Positions 17,722-26,344 of a DNA stretch of 59,778 nucleotides are shown here, piece by piece; position 1 is the stretch's first letter, and every line of letters starts with the position of its first letter. The notes beneath the pieces are model-generated. The model did not search any database. It was not told the DNA's origin and was given only the letters and a program-made list of their open reading frames with translations. The DNA comes from an uncultured Porphyromonadaceae bacterium (GTDB lineage Bacteria; Bacteroidota; Bacteroidia; Bacteroidales; Muribaculaceae): positions 1 through 59,778 of the forward strand of contig CABUIC010000016.1 in assembly GCA_902491515.1 (NCBI GenBank). The letters are read 5' to 3'. The position numbers were made by a program, and so were the translations under genes.

Positions 17722-18096
17722 TTATTCGCCCTGGGCGGGAGCCGCGGGGGCTTCCTGAGCGGGGGCTTCGGCGGCGGGAGCCGCGGGAGCGGGAGTCTCG
17801 AACTGGCCGGCGGGGAGCTCGGTGGCGGGAGCCTGCGTCTCTACGTTTGTGCGGATCTGCGCGCCGGTGGCGTTCTTGGGCATGGTGAACGCGGAGGCTA
17901 CGGAGAGCACGATGAGAAGGCCGAGAAGGGTCCATGTGGCTTTCTCGAGGAAGCTGTTGGTCTGACGGACGCCCATTACGGCGCCTGCGCCGCCGAACTG
18001 GGAGGAAAGGCCGCCGCCCTTGGATTTCTGGATGAGTACAATGCCGATGAGAAGCACGGCAACGATAACGGTAAGGATAATTACTACTGTATGCAT
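17722..18096 (-). CDS. secG: preprotein translocase subunit SecG
   Basis: A 124-residue SecG with two membrane helices (about 3-22 and 54-73). The conserved loop after helix 1 reads QKSKGGGLSSQFGG, diagnostic of the family. SecG assists SecYE in protein export at the inner membrane. The C-terminal 45 residues are a low-complexity Ala/Pro/Glu tail, longer than in E. coli but common in Bacteroidetes. It lies 7 bases after the TPR-like gene as the last gene of the lysS-secG run. Confidence 0.95.
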   Translation of the reverse strand: MHTVVIILTVIVAVLLIGIVLIQKSKGGGLSSQFGGAGAVMGVRQTNSFLEKATWTLLGLLIVLSVASAFTMPKNATGAQIRTNVETQAPATELPAGQFETPAPAAPAAEAPAQEAPAAPAQGE

Positions 18097-18103
18097 GGTT
18101 TTT

Positions 18104-18919
18104 TTAAATTTCCCCGGGAGCGGAGGCCCCCTCGGAAGATGCTTGGTTTTTCGATTTGGCGCGCTGATTTATGATCAATTTCTTCAAAAAGCGCAATTGG
18201 TCTGCAAAGTAAACACTTTTTTTTGGAAATTTCAAATTTAGGCCCGATATAATTTCGTAAGCCCTCTCGTAGCGGCCCTGACGGATGTATATTTTGGCGA
18301 GGCTTTCGCTGAGGAGGGAGTCGTCGTGGGGCTCGGACTGAGGGGCGACGGGTGTGTCGGCCACGTAGGGCGGAGGGAGCGAGGGGTCGCGCTCCTCGCG
18401 CCGGGGCTTTGCCGCGGGATGCTTCTCGAGGATGAAGGCGTTGATGCGGGCCTCCGGAGAGTCGTCGGAGGCGCCTTCCTCCGATTCGGGAAGGTTTTCC
18501 TGCTCTTCTCTGGCGAGCATCTCGGCGTAGTCGGGCACCGGGTTGAATATGAGCTTGTTGAGGAGCTCTTCCTCTTCCGGGGACGTGTGGCCGTAGGTGC
18601 GGAGGAAGGTGTCGATGGTCTCTTCGGTGCCTGGGCTCGGCGCCGTCTCTTCCGGGGGATAGAAGCCGAGCCATTCGCCTCCCTCGACGGCGTTGTCGAA
18701 GTCGGGGTGGCCGAGCGCGCGGATGGCTGCCCGGGCGCGGAGCCCGGCGGTTTCGGGCGCGCTCTGGGGCGAGCGGAGGGCGAGCTCGTAGAAGGGCGGC
18801 GCGAAGTAGGGGTATTCGCGGACGGATTCCTCGAGCAGGGCGCGCTCGGCGGGGGCGAGGGCGCGTCCGGGTGCGGCGGCAAGGCTGCGCAGAAGTGTGG
18901 CGAGGGCGTTGGTGTCCAT
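18104..18919 (-). CDS. TPR-like hypothetical protein upstream of secG
   Basis: A 271-residue soluble protein with no signal peptide. I do not recognise a named family beyond the TPR-like protein commonly found between lptE and secG in Bacteroidales. The N-terminal part (about 1-75) and a C-terminal piece (about 205-240, LAKIYIRQGRYERAYEIISGL) have the helix-turn-helix spacing of tetratricopeptide repeats. Between them is an acidic, Pro-rich linker. TPRs mediate protein contacts, so a role as an assembly or export helper is plausible but inferred from position only. It lies 6 bases after lptE and 7 before secG. Confidence 0.75.
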   Translation of the reverse strand: MDTNALATLLRSLAAAPGRALAPAERALLEESVREYPYFAPPFYELALRSPQSAPETAGLRARAAIRALGHPDFDNAVEGGEWLGFYPPEETAPSPGTEETIDTFLRTYGHTSPEEEELLNKLIFNPVPDYAEMLAREEQENLPESEEGASDDSPEARINAFILEKHPAAKPRREERDPSLPPPYVADTPVAPQSEPHDDSLLSESLAKIYIRQGRYERAYEIISGLNLKFPKKSVYFADQLRFLKKLIINQRAKSKNQASSEGASAPGEI

Positions 18920-18925
18920 GGGCTG

Positions 18926-19459
18926 CTACCAGTTGCCGAGGGTGGCGTTGAAAATCAGTTCCACAAGTTCTTCGGCTATTTCCTGACAGAGCTGGTCCTG
19001 AACGTCGGTGAGCATTTCCGTGGCGGGGAAGTCGCGGTAGGCGCTGAAGCTCTGGTCGATGCTCTTGTCGGGGTCCTTCTCGTCGGTATACTTGACGCGG
19101 ATGGTTATCGTCAGGCGCGTCTGGGAGGCGTATGCGTCCTCGGTGACGGCCTGGGGGGAGAGGGCGTAGCCGGTGATTTCGCCCTCGATGCGGAGGTCGG
19201 AAGAGCCGTCGACGGTCTGGAGGCGCGTGTTGCGGGAGATGTAGTCGAGGAGCTCGTTCTCGAAGGTCTGCTGGAGGGGCGGATAGACGAGGGCGGCGCG
19301 GATTGGAAACTCGCTGACGGAAATCGTGCGGTAGACGTTGTAGTCGATAGCGGAGCCGTTGAGGGTATAGCTTATCTTGCACCCCGCGGCGGCGAGGGCG
19401 AGGATGCATGCCGCCACGAGCGGCATTATGAGGGGCAGGAATCGCTTATTCGAGGCCAT
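18926..19459 (-). CDS. lptE: LPS-assembly lipoprotein LptE
   Basis: A 177-residue lipoprotein. The ATG at 19459 (MASNKRFLPL) is chosen because it gives a signal peptide ending in the lipobox LAAAGC. A much longer open frame upstream is only antisense-free continuation over the neighbouring gene. The mature part starts KISYTLNGSAIDYNVYRTISVSEF and ends with helices, as in the Bacteroidetes LptE family. LptE plugs the LptD barrel and takes part in lipopolysaccharide insertion. Its first 14 bases overlap the end of the sigma-54 activator gene, implying translational coupling. Confidence 0.9.
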   Translation of the reverse strand: MASNKRFLPLIMPLVAACILALAAAGCKISYTLNGSAIDYNVYRTISVSEFPIRAALVYPPLQQTFENELLDYISRNTRLQTVDGSSDLRIEGEITGYALSPQAVTEDAYASQTRLTITIRVKYTDEKDPDKSIDQSFSAYRDFPATEMLTDVQDQLCQEIAEELVELIFNATLGNW

Positions 19460-20675
19460 AGTCGCGGATTTTGCGGTAGAGGGTACGCTCGGAGATTCCG
19501 AGTTCGTCGGCCGTGGCCTTCCGCCGGCCGTCGTTGCGGAGGAGGGCGTCGCGGATGAGCTCGCGCTCGTTGTCGTTGAGGGAGAGGGCCTGGGCCTGCG
19601 GTTCGACGGGCGTGGCGGTGGCGTCCTCGACGATGTGTCCCGACGGGCTTTCGGGCGCGGCATCCTTGTGGGCCGAGCAGTTCCGGGCCAGCAGGCGCAC
19701 GGCGGGGTCGTCCTGGCGCACGAGCGCGGGCTTCGCTTCGGGAGCGAGGCTGTCGAGGCGCCCCTGGAGCTCGTCGATGCGTTCCTGAAGGCGGAAAATC
19801 ATGTTGAACAGGGCTTCCCGCTCGCGCCCGTACGCGTCGGAGGCGCCGGGGACGGCGGGGATGTAGCTGTCGGGGGTGTCGGCGGGGAGGTAGGAGCGGA
19901 AGGCGCGCTCGTCGACGTCCTTTCCGGCCTCGAAGAGCGCGATCTGCTCGACCACGTTCTTGAGCTGGCGGACGTTGCCGGGCCAGCCGTAGTGCGCCAT
20001 GGCCTCGAGGGCGCCGGCGGTGAAGGATATTTCCGGAACGGTGTACTTCTCGGCGAAGTCGGAGGCGAACTTGCGGGCGAGGAGGCGTATGTCGGCGCCG
20101 CGTTCGCGCAGTGGCGGAATGTGGATGAGCACGGTCGAGAGGCGGTAGTAGAGGTCTTCGCGGAAGCGCCCCTCGGCTACGGCGCGCAGGAGGTCGACGT
20201 TTGTGGCGGCGACGATGCGGATGTTCGTGCGCTTGACCGTGGAGGAGCCCACGCGGAGGTATTCGCCGGTCTCGAGCACGCGCAGGAGGCGCGCCTGGGT
20301 GGTGAGGGGCAGTTCTGCCACCTCGTCGAGGAAGATGGTGCCTCCGTCGGCCTCCTCGAAGTAGCCCCGGCGGGAGTCGACGGCGCCGGTGAAGGCGCCT
20401 TTCTCGTGGCCGAAGAGCTCGGAGTCGATGGTGCCCTCGGGGATTGCGCCGCAGTTCACGGCGATGTAGCGTGCGTGCTTGCGCGGGCTGTTGGCGTGGA
20501 TGATCTGGGGGAAAAATTCCTTGCCGGTTCCGCTTTCGCCCGTGACGAGAACCGACAAGTCGATGGGCGCGACGCGGACGGCACGCTCGACGGCGGCGAT
20601 AAGAGCCGGAGCGTTGCCCACGATACCGAAGCGCCTGCGCGAGGCCTCAACCTGTTGTTCTATGTTTGTCGGCAT
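19446..20675 (-). CDS. sigma-54 interaction domain transcription activator
   Basis: A 409-residue enhancer-binding protein consisting of an AAA+ domain (about 15-250) and a C-terminal Fis-type helix-turn-helix (about 365-409, ending ADELGISERTLYRKIRDYGLE in part). Walker A is GESGTGKE (46-53), the sigma-54 contact loop is GAFTGA (93-98) and Walker B is GGTIFLDE (111-118). There is no receiver, PAS or GAF domain: the AAA+ module begins about 15 residues from the N-terminus. Activity must therefore be controlled by a partner, or the protein may be constitutive. It sits between pdxA (24 bases) and lptE (14-base overlap). Targets are unknown; the location suggests envelope stress, which is inference. 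Confidence 0.92.
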   Translation of the reverse strand: MPTNIEQQVEASRRRFGIVGNAPALIAAVERAVRVAPIDLSVLVTGESGTGKEFFPQIIHANSPRKHARYIAVNCGAIPEGTIDSELFGHEKGAFTGAVDSRRGYFEEADGGTIFLDEVAELPLTTQARLLRVLETGEYLRVGSSTVKRTNIRIVAATNVDLLRAVAEGRFREDLYYRLSTVLIHIPPLRERGADIRLLARKFASDFAEKYTVPEISFTAGALEAMAHYGWPGNVRQLKNVVEQIALFEAGKDVDERAFRSYLPADTPDSYIPAVPGASDAYGREREALFNMIFRLQERIDELQGRLDSLAPEAKPALVRQDDPAVRLLARNCSAHKDAAPESPSGHIVEDATATPVEPQAQALSLNDNERELIRDALLRNDGRRKATADELGISERTLYRKIRDYGLE

Positions 20676-20699
20676 TTGGATGTGGAGAGGAGGGGTTTG

Positions 20700-21824
20700 T
20701 CAGCTATCCTTCGAGAGGTCAAGGGTCTCGCTGTCCTTGCCCTTGTTGTGGTACTGGCGGCGGAGGGGGTTGCGGAAAGCCTCGTCGTCGCGGCGGCGGT
20801 TGCGGAAGATGTCGAGGGCCATGTAGAGGGCGTTGCGCATGGAAGCCTCGGAGGCCACGCCCTGGCCGGCGATGTCGTAGCCGGTGCCGTGGTCGGGGGA
20901 GGTTCGGACGCAGGGAAGGCCTGCGGTGACGTTCACGCCGGCGTCCATGGCGAGAGTCTTGAAGGGCGCGAGGCCCTGGTCGTGGTACATGGCGAGGACG
21001 CCGTCGAATTTCGTGTGGTGTCCGGCGCCGAAGAAGCCGTCGGCGGCGTAGGGGCCGAAGGCGAGAATCTTCCGCTCGCGGGCTTCGGCCACGGCTGGTT
21101 CTATAATCTCGGCCTCTTCCTTGCCGAGGAGGCCCTGCTCCCCGGCGTGGGGGTTGAGGGCGAGGACGGCGATGCGCGGGGCGTGGATGCCGAAGTCGCG
21201 GCGCAGCGAGGTGCTGAAGTCGGTGAGCTTTGTGAGAAGGAGTTCCTTCGTGAGCGCGCCGGGGATTTCAGCGATGGGGAGGTGTGTCGTGGCGAGGGCC
21301 ACGCGGAGGCCGTCGGCCGTGGCCATTATCATCAGCGCGCGCGAGGGCTCCTCGCCTTCTTCTCGGCCGAGGGAGGCCTCGAGGTATTCGGTGTGGCCCG
21401 GGAAGCTGAATTCCGGGCTCTGGATTGAATGCTTGTCGATGGGGGCTGTCACGAGCACGTCGATGGTGCCCTCTCGGAGGTCGGCCACGGCCGTCTCAAG
21501 CGCGGCGAGCGCCGCGGCGCCGGCCTCGGTGGAGGCTTTGCCGGGCTCGAGGTGAAAGTCCTCGCCCACGACGTTGATGATGTTGCATGCGCCGTCGCGG
21601 GCGTCGGCCGCGGAGTCGACGCGCTGGAAGGGGACAGGGGGTTGCCCGCAGCCCTCGAAGGTCTTGCGGTAGAAGTTGGCGATTTTTCCGGACCCGTAGA
21701 CCACGGGGGTGCAGAGGTCGCAGACGCGCGGGTCGTCGAGGGTCTTGAGAATGACTTCGTAGCCTATTCCGTTGGGGTCGCCGTGGGTTATTCCCACGCG
21801 TATTTTTCTGTTTGTGTCGCTCAT
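20700..21824 (-). CDS. pdxA: 4-hydroxythreonine-4-phosphate dehydrogenase
   Basis: A 374-residue PdxA, which oxidises 4-phosphohydroxy-L-threonine in the DXP-dependent route to pyridoxal phosphate. Landmarks are the opening RVGITHGDPNGIGYEVILK, the metal ligands around VLALNPHAGEQG and LAMYHDQGLAPFK, and the tail segment VRTSPDHGTGYDIAGQG. It overlaps the rlmN stop by 4 bases, typical of coupled translation. The C-terminus is slightly extended beyond the core (NRRRDDEAFRNPLRRQYH). Confidence 0.95.
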   Translation of the reverse strand: MSDTNRKIRVGITHGDPNGIGYEVILKTLDDPRVCDLCTPVVYGSGKIANFYRKTFEGCGQPPVPFQRVDSAADARDGACNIINVVGEDFHLEPGKASTEAGAAALAALETAVADLREGTIDVLVTAPIDKHSIQSPEFSFPGHTEYLEASLGREEGEEPSRALMIMATADGLRVALATTHLPIAEIPGALTKELLLTKLTDFSTSLRRDFGIHAPRIAVLALNPHAGEQGLLGKEEAEIIEPAVAEARERKILAFGPYAADGFFGAGHHTKFDGVLAMYHDQGLAPFKTLAMDAGVNVTAGLPCVRTSPDHGTGYDIAGQGVASEASMRNALYMALDIFRNRRRDDEAFRNPLRRQYHNKGKDSETLDLSKDS

Positions 21825-22867
21825 TGTTCGGGTGTGTTTTCTTGTCCTTCCTTGCCGGCGAGCATTCCGCAGGCGGCTTCGATGTCCTCGCCCCGGGAGG
21901 CGCGGATGGTGGCCGTCACGCCGAGGGCGTTGAGGCGGTCGCGGAATGCCTCCATCCGTTCTTTAGCGGCGGGAGCGCCCTCGAAGCCGGGAATGCGGTG
22001 GAAGCGTATGAGGTTCACGCGGGCGTCGGTCCCGCGCAGGAGGCGCGCCAGAGCGTCGGCGTGGCGCATGTCGTCGTTGATGCCGCGCCACATGATGTAC
22101 TCCATCGAGAGGCGGCGCTGGTGGGCGAAGTCGTAGTCGCGCAGGAGGTCGACCACGCGGGCCACGGGCCAGGCGCGCTCCACGGGCATGAGGCCGGCGC
22201 GCTCGTCGGCGAAGGGCGAGTGGACGCTCACGGCGATGTGGACTTTTGTCTCGTCTAGGAGGCGGCGGAGTCCGGGGATGTTGCCGATGGTGGAGACGGT
22301 GATGCGCTTGGGGCTCCAAGCGAGACCCCAGGGCGCCGTCAGGATTTCTATGGTGTCGAGGACGGCGGGGAGATTGTCGGTGGGCTCGCCCATGCCCATG
22401 AACACGATGTTGGTCAGCTCCGCGCTCTCGGGCACGGAGAGCACCTGATTGATGATGGCCCCGGCGTCGAGGCTGCCGTGGAATCCCTGTCGGCCGGTCA
22501 TGCAGAAGCGGCAGTTCATCTTGCACCCCGCCTGGGAGCTCACGCAGAGGGTCGCGCGGTCCTTGTCGGGAATCATCACTGCCTCGATTTCGAGGCCCCC
22601 GGCGCCCGGGAAGAGGTACTTGGCCGTTCCGTCGGCGCTGCGGCTCTCGGCCACCGGAGCCTCGCGGCCCACGCGGTAGCGCTCGGCGAGGCGCGCGCGG
22701 GCCTCCTTCGGGAGGTTGGTCATCGCGTCGATGGAGGTACAGCGCTTCTCATAGAGCCACTGTGCCATCTGCTTGGCGGCGAAGGGCCGGAGGCCTTCGG
22801 CGGCGCAGACGGCGCGGAGGCCTTCGAGAGTCTTTCCGAGGAGTTTCTCGCGCTTGTCGGGAGTCAT
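21821..22867 (-). CDS. rlmN: dual-specificity rRNA/tRNA adenine-C2 methyltransferase RlmN
   Basis: A 348-residue radical-SAM enzyme that methylates A2503 of 23S rRNA and A37 of some tRNAs. The radical-SAM CxxxCxxC motif is Cys115-Cys119-Cys122 (CKMNCRFCMTG). Other family segments are VFMGMGEPTDN, ITVSTIGNIPG and YIMWRGINDD. The conserved C-terminal cysteine occurs in EDIEAACGMLAG. It lies 7 bases after gpsA and overlaps pdxA by 4 bases. Confidence 0.96.
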   Translation of the reverse strand: MTPDKREKLLGKTLEGLRAVCAAEGLRPFAAKQMAQWLYEKRCTSIDAMTNLPKEARARLAERYRVGREAPVAESRSADGTAKYLFPGAGGLEIEAVMIPDKDRATLCVSSQAGCKMNCRFCMTGRQGFHGSLDAGAIINQVLSVPESAELTNIVFMGMGEPTDNLPAVLDTIEILTAPWGLAWSPKRITVSTIGNIPGLRRLLDETKVHIAVSVHSPFADERAGLMPVERAWPVARVVDLLRDYDFAHQRRLSMEYIMWRGINDDMRHADALARLLRGTDARVNLIRFHRIPGFEGAPAAKERMEAFRDRLNALGVTATIRASRGEDIEAACGMLAGKEGQENTPEQ

Positions 22868-22874
22868 GAGGGGA

Positions 22875-23879
22875 TTAGCTGAAGTTTGCGGCCATGTCCT
22901 TGACAGCCTTGGACGCGCGGGCGTTGTGGTATAATATATTGTAGACGGCGTTGAGTATCGGCATGTCCACGCCGTAGCGCTCGTCGTTGATGTCGGTGAT
23001 GCACTTGGCGCCGTAGTAGCCCTCGGCGGTCTGTTCCATTTCCATGCGCGCGGCCTTCACGGAGTAGCCTTTGCCGATCATCGAGCCGAAGTTGTGGTTG
23101 CGCGAGAAGCGGGAGTAGGCCGTGACGAGGAGGTCGCCGAGGTAGACGCTGTCGCAGATTTGGCGAGGCCGCGGATTGGCGGCGTCGACGAAGCGCTCCA
23201 TCTCGCGGATGGCGTTGGAGATGAGCATGGCCGAGAAGTTGTCGCCCATCTTCATGCCGTGGATGATGCCCGCTGCTATGGCGTAGACGTTCTTGAGCAC
23301 GGCGGCATACTCGATGCCGTCGACGTCGCTGGAGATGATGGCGTGGGAATTCTTCCCGGTGAGCAGGCGCCCGAACTGTTCGGCGCGGGCGATGTCCTGG
23401 CAGCCGATGGTGAGGTAGGAGGGGCGGTCGAGCGCCACTTCCTCGGCATGGCAGGGGCCGGAGACCACGAGGAGCTTCAGCGGGTCGACGCCGTAGTGCT
23501 TGGCCATGTAGTCGGTGATGAGCTCGTTCTCGCCGGGCACTATGCCCTTCACGGCCGACACGACGGCCTTTCCCGAGATGTCCTCGGTGAGGTTCTCGAG
23601 GTGGCCCTTGAAGTAGGGCGAGGGCATCACGAGGAGCAGGGTGTCGCAGCTGCGGCAGGCTTCGTTGATGTCGCTCGTGAAGTCGATGCGGCTGATGTCG
23701 AAATTCACGTCCGTGAGGTAGGCCGGGTTGTGGCCCAGACGTTTGAAGTCCTCGATGCGGTCGTCGCGGCGCATGTACCAGGTGATGGTCTCGCAGTTGT
23801 TGAGCAGGAGCTTGGCGAGGGCCGTGGCCCAGCTGCCTCCGCCCATGACGGCGATACGCCCCGGAAATGGTGTTTCCAT
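22875..23879 (-). CDS. gpsA: NAD(P)-dependent glycerol-3-phosphate dehydrogenase
   Basis: A 334-residue GpsA, which reduces dihydroxyacetone phosphate to sn-glycerol 3-phosphate for phospholipid synthesis. I start at METPFPGRIAVMGGGSWATALA, where the Rossmann glycine motif follows about 10 residues in. A longer open frame runs 36 bases upstream into the lysS stop region and is not needed. Conserved segments are SAVKGIVP (catalytic Lys), VSGPCHAEEVA and the C-terminal YGVDMPILNAVYNIL. It lies 13 bases after lysS. Confidence 0.95.
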   Translation of the reverse strand: METPFPGRIAVMGGGSWATALAKLLLNNCETITWYMRRDDRIEDFKRLGHNPAYLTDVNFDISRIDFTSDINEACRSCDTLLLVMPSPYFKGHLENLTEDISGKAVVSAVKGIVPGENELITDYMAKHYGVDPLKLLVVSGPCHAEEVALDRPSYLTIGCQDIARAEQFGRLLTGKNSHAIISSDVDGIEYAAVLKNVYAIAAGIIHGMKMGDNFSAMLISNAIREMERFVDAANPRPRQICDSVYLGDLLVTAYSRFSRNHNFGSMIGKGYSVKAARMEMEQTAEGYYGAKCITDINDERYGVDMPILNAVYNILYHNARASKAVKDMAANFS

Positions 23880-23892
23880 GATGGAGAGGGGT

Positions 23893-25626
23893 TTAGTTGT
23901 TCTTGGCGCTTTCAATCCAGGCGGTCACTTCCTCGATGCGGGGAGCCTGGAGGCCGAGCTTGTGCTTCTTGTTGAGGCCGCAGAGTTCCTGATGGAGCTT
24001 GCCGGGAGTGGCGGCGCCGAGGGCCTCGACGGTGAGGAGGCCGGCCTTCTGGATGGCGGGCACCCATTCGGCGGGGACGCCGAGGGCCGTATAGGCTTCG
24101 GCGGCGTCGCGGCGCTCCTTCTTCTCGGGGCGCATCTGCGGGAAGAAAAGCACTTCCTGGATGGATTCCTGACCGGTCATGAGCATCACGAGGCGGTCCA
24201 TGCCTATGCCCATGCCCGAGGTCGGCGGCATGCCGTACTCGAGGGCGCGGATGAAGTCGCCGTCGATGATCATGGCCTCGTCGTCGCCCTTCTCGCCGAG
24301 GCGCATCTGCTCGACGAAGCGCTCGTACTGGTCGATGGGGTCGTTGAGCTCGGAGTAGGCGTTGGCCAGCTCCTTGCCGTTGACCATGAGCTCGAAGCGC
24401 TCGGTGAGCTCGCTGTTGTCGCGGTGACGCTTCGTCAGGGGCGACATCTCTATGGGGTAGTCGGTGATGAAGGTGGGCTGGATGTACTTGCCCTCGCACT
24501 TCTCGCCGAAGATTTCGTCGATAATCTTGCCTTTGCCCATCGAGGCGTCGACTTCCACGCCGAGTTCACCGGCGAGGGCGCGCAGGCCCTCCTCGTCGAG
24601 GCCCGTGATGTCCTTGCCGGTGTGGTCCTTGATGGCCTGGGCCATGGTCACGCGCGGGAAGGGAGCCTTGAAGGAGATGGTGTTGCCGCCGACCTTCACC
24701 TCCGTGGTGCCGTTCACGTCCATGCAGATTTTTTCGAGCATCTTCTCGGTGAAGCTCATCATCCAGTTGTAGTCCTTGTAGGCCACATAGATTTCCATGC
24801 AGGTGAACTCGGGGTTGTGAGTGCGGTCCATGCCCTCGTTGCGGAAGTTCTTGGAGAACTCGTAGACGCCGTCGAAGCCGCCCACGATGAGACGCTTGAG
24901 GTAGAGCTCGTCGGCGATGCGGAGGTAGAGGGGGATGTCGAGGGCATTGTGGTGGGTGATGAACGGACGGGCCGAGGCGCCCCCGGGAATGGACTGGAGG
25001 ATGGGGGTCTCCACTTCCATGTAGCCTGCCGAGTTGAAGTACTCGCGCATGGAGCTGTAGACCTTCGTGCGCTTGATGAAGATGTCCTTCACGCCGTCGT
25101 TCACCACGAGGTCCACGTAGCGGCGGCGGTAGCGCAGCTCGGGGTCGTCGAAGGTGTCGTAGGCCACGCCGTCCTTCATCTTCACGACGGGCAGCGGACG
25201 CAGGCTCTTGCTAAGCAGGGTAAGCTCGGAGGCATGGACGGAGATTTCGCCCGTCTGCGTGCGGAACACGTAGCCCTTCACGCCGATGAAGTCGCCGATG
25301 TCCATGAGTTTCTTGAACACAACGTTGTAGAGGTCCTTGTTCTCGCCCGGGCATATTTCGTCGCGGGAGATGTACACCTGGATGCGTCCGTCGGCGTCCT
25401 GAAGCTCCACGAAGGAGGCCTTGCCCATTATGCGGCGGCCCATTATGCGGCCGGCAACCGCAACCTCGCGGCGCGGGGCGTCGTCCGCGAAGGTCTCGCG
25501 GATTTCACGGCTGTGGCCCGTCACCGGAAATTCGGCGGCGGGATAGGGCTCGATGCCCATATCTCTGAGTGTCTGGAGGCTGGTGCGGCGGATCTGCTCC
25601 TGCTCGCTGAGTTCAAGTGGGTTCAT
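23893..25626 (-). CDS. lysS: lysyl-tRNA synthetase, class II
   Basis: A 577-residue class II LysRS. It has an N-terminal OB-fold anticodon-binding domain (about 50-160, with VAGRIMGRRIMGKASFVEL as the first strand pair). The catalytic core has motif 2 FRNEGMDRTHNPEFT and motif 3 GIGMDRLVMLMTG. The last about 70 residues (YTALGVPAEWVPAIQKAG onward) form an extra helical domain beyond the E. coli enzyme, as commonly seen in Bacteroidetes LysRS. A TACCTTTG -7 box precedes it, making it the first gene of the eight-gene run down to secG. Confidence 0.97.
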   Translation of the reverse strand: MNPLELSEQEQIRRTSLQTLRDMGIEPYPAAEFPVTGHSREIRETFADDAPRREVAVAGRIMGRRIMGKASFVELQDADGRIQVYISRDEICPGENKDLYNVVFKKLMDIGDFIGVKGYVFRTQTGEISVHASELTLLSKSLRPLPVVKMKDGVAYDTFDDPELRYRRRYVDLVVNDGVKDIFIKRTKVYSSMREYFNSAGYMEVETPILQSIPGGASARPFITHHNALDIPLYLRIADELYLKRLIVGGFDGVYEFSKNFRNEGMDRTHNPEFTCMEIYVAYKDYNWMMSFTEKMLEKICMDVNGTTEVKVGGNTISFKAPFPRVTMAQAIKDHTGKDITGLDEEGLRALAGELGVEVDASMGKGKIIDEIFGEKCEGKYIQPTFITDYPIEMSPLTKRHRDNSELTERFELMVNGKELANAYSELNDPIDQYERFVEQMRLGEKGDDEAMIIDGDFIRALEYGMPPTSGMGIGMDRLVMLMTGQESIQEVLFFPQMRPEKKERRDAAEAYTALGVPAEWVPAIQKAGLLTVEALGAATPGKLHQELCGLNKKHKLGLQAPRIEEVTAWIESAKNN

Positions 25627-25663
25627 ATCTTACTTCAGGGTATAATATGTGCAAATTATTCTG

Positions 25664-25671
25664 CAAAGGTA
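25664..25671 (-). promoter_or_regulatory. -7 box of the lysS-secG run
   Basis: The minus strand reads TACCTTTG (TAnnTTTG) about 40 bases ahead of lysS. I see no good TTTG at the -33 distance. Confidence 0.5.
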
Positions 25672-25735
25672 CGAATTTTAATTGGATTTTCGGAACCCTT
25701 GCTGTTAAATAGACTGAAAGCCCAGGGCCCCCCGC

Positions 25736-26281
25736 TCAGTTCAGTTTCACGAACCCGCTGCCGTGGCAGTAGGAACACTCCTCCGGAGGGTTGTTGCGCC
25801 CGGGCACGACGAACACCCTGCCGCACGAGCTGCAGCGCCATTCGGAATACTGGGGAAGGGCGGGGATGAAGGGATTCCCGTTATCGAAATAGGCCGAGTC
25901 GGTTACCTGGAGGCCGAAGTTGATTGTGACCTCGTCCATGTCGAAGGACGGCAGGGGTACGAGGGTGAACGTAACCTCGGCGAAAATGCCGTCTCCAGCT
26001 TCAGAATTCACGTGCACGCTGCCCCAGCCGTCATTGAGAGTCACGGTCGAGGACGAGCCGTCCCATTTGCCGTCCGTGAAGGTCATGCACAGCTCCCGGG
26101 CCGTCGCCGCGTCGGAGCACGGCACCACGTAAAGGCCTTCCGTGCCGGAGGGGGTGAATATTGCGTTTCCGCGGGAGTCGCACACCGCGCCGGCTATGCG
26201 GCGCACCTGCTCCTCCCCGCTTGTCGTGTCGGGCTCGTCAGTCTCCGAGCATCCGGTAGCCGCCGAAATCCCCGCGGCCAC
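25736..26281 (-). CDS. putative lipoprotein with C-terminal zinc ribbon; start region apparently frameshifted
   Basis: I do not recognise a family. The open frame (181 residues from a GTG) begins in the middle of what looks like a lipoprotein signal peptide ending GISAATGC. Reading upstream in the same frame gives K-V-F-V-A-A-I-V-A-V-A-A but no start codon before a stop. An ATG at 26314-26316 is out of frame by exactly one base. Adding one A after ATGAA would give MKHKVFVAAIVAVAAGIS and restore a textbook signal. The mature part is Asp/Thr-rich, then beta-rich. The end carries two CxxC pairs (CSSCG ... CSYCHG) of a rubredoxin-like zinc ribbon. A real frameshift, a sequencing error or an unusual start are all possible. 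Confidence 0.6.
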   Translation of the reverse strand: MAAGISAATGCSETDEPDTTSGEEQVRRIAGAVCDSRGNAIFTPSGTEGLYVVPCSDAATARELCMTFTDGKWDGSSSTVTLNDGWGSVHVNSEAGDGIFAEVTFTLVPLPSFDMDEVTINFGLQVTDSAYFDNGNPFIPALPQYSEWRCSSCGRVFVVPGRNNPPEECSYCHGSGFVKLN

Positions 26282-26344
26282 GGCAACAATTGCCGCAACA
26301 AATACTTTGTGTTCATAAAGTCAGACTTTTAAGAAATCAGTCAA

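Noticed and set aside
25627..25735. Riboswitch or T-box ahead of lysS
   Set aside because: The leader is only about 35-40 bases from the -7 box, too short for a folded aptamer.
23728..25869. Long plus-strand frame opposite lysS and gpsA
   Set aside because: Opposes two firmly identified enzymes and has only Val/Gly/Asp-rich shadow composition.
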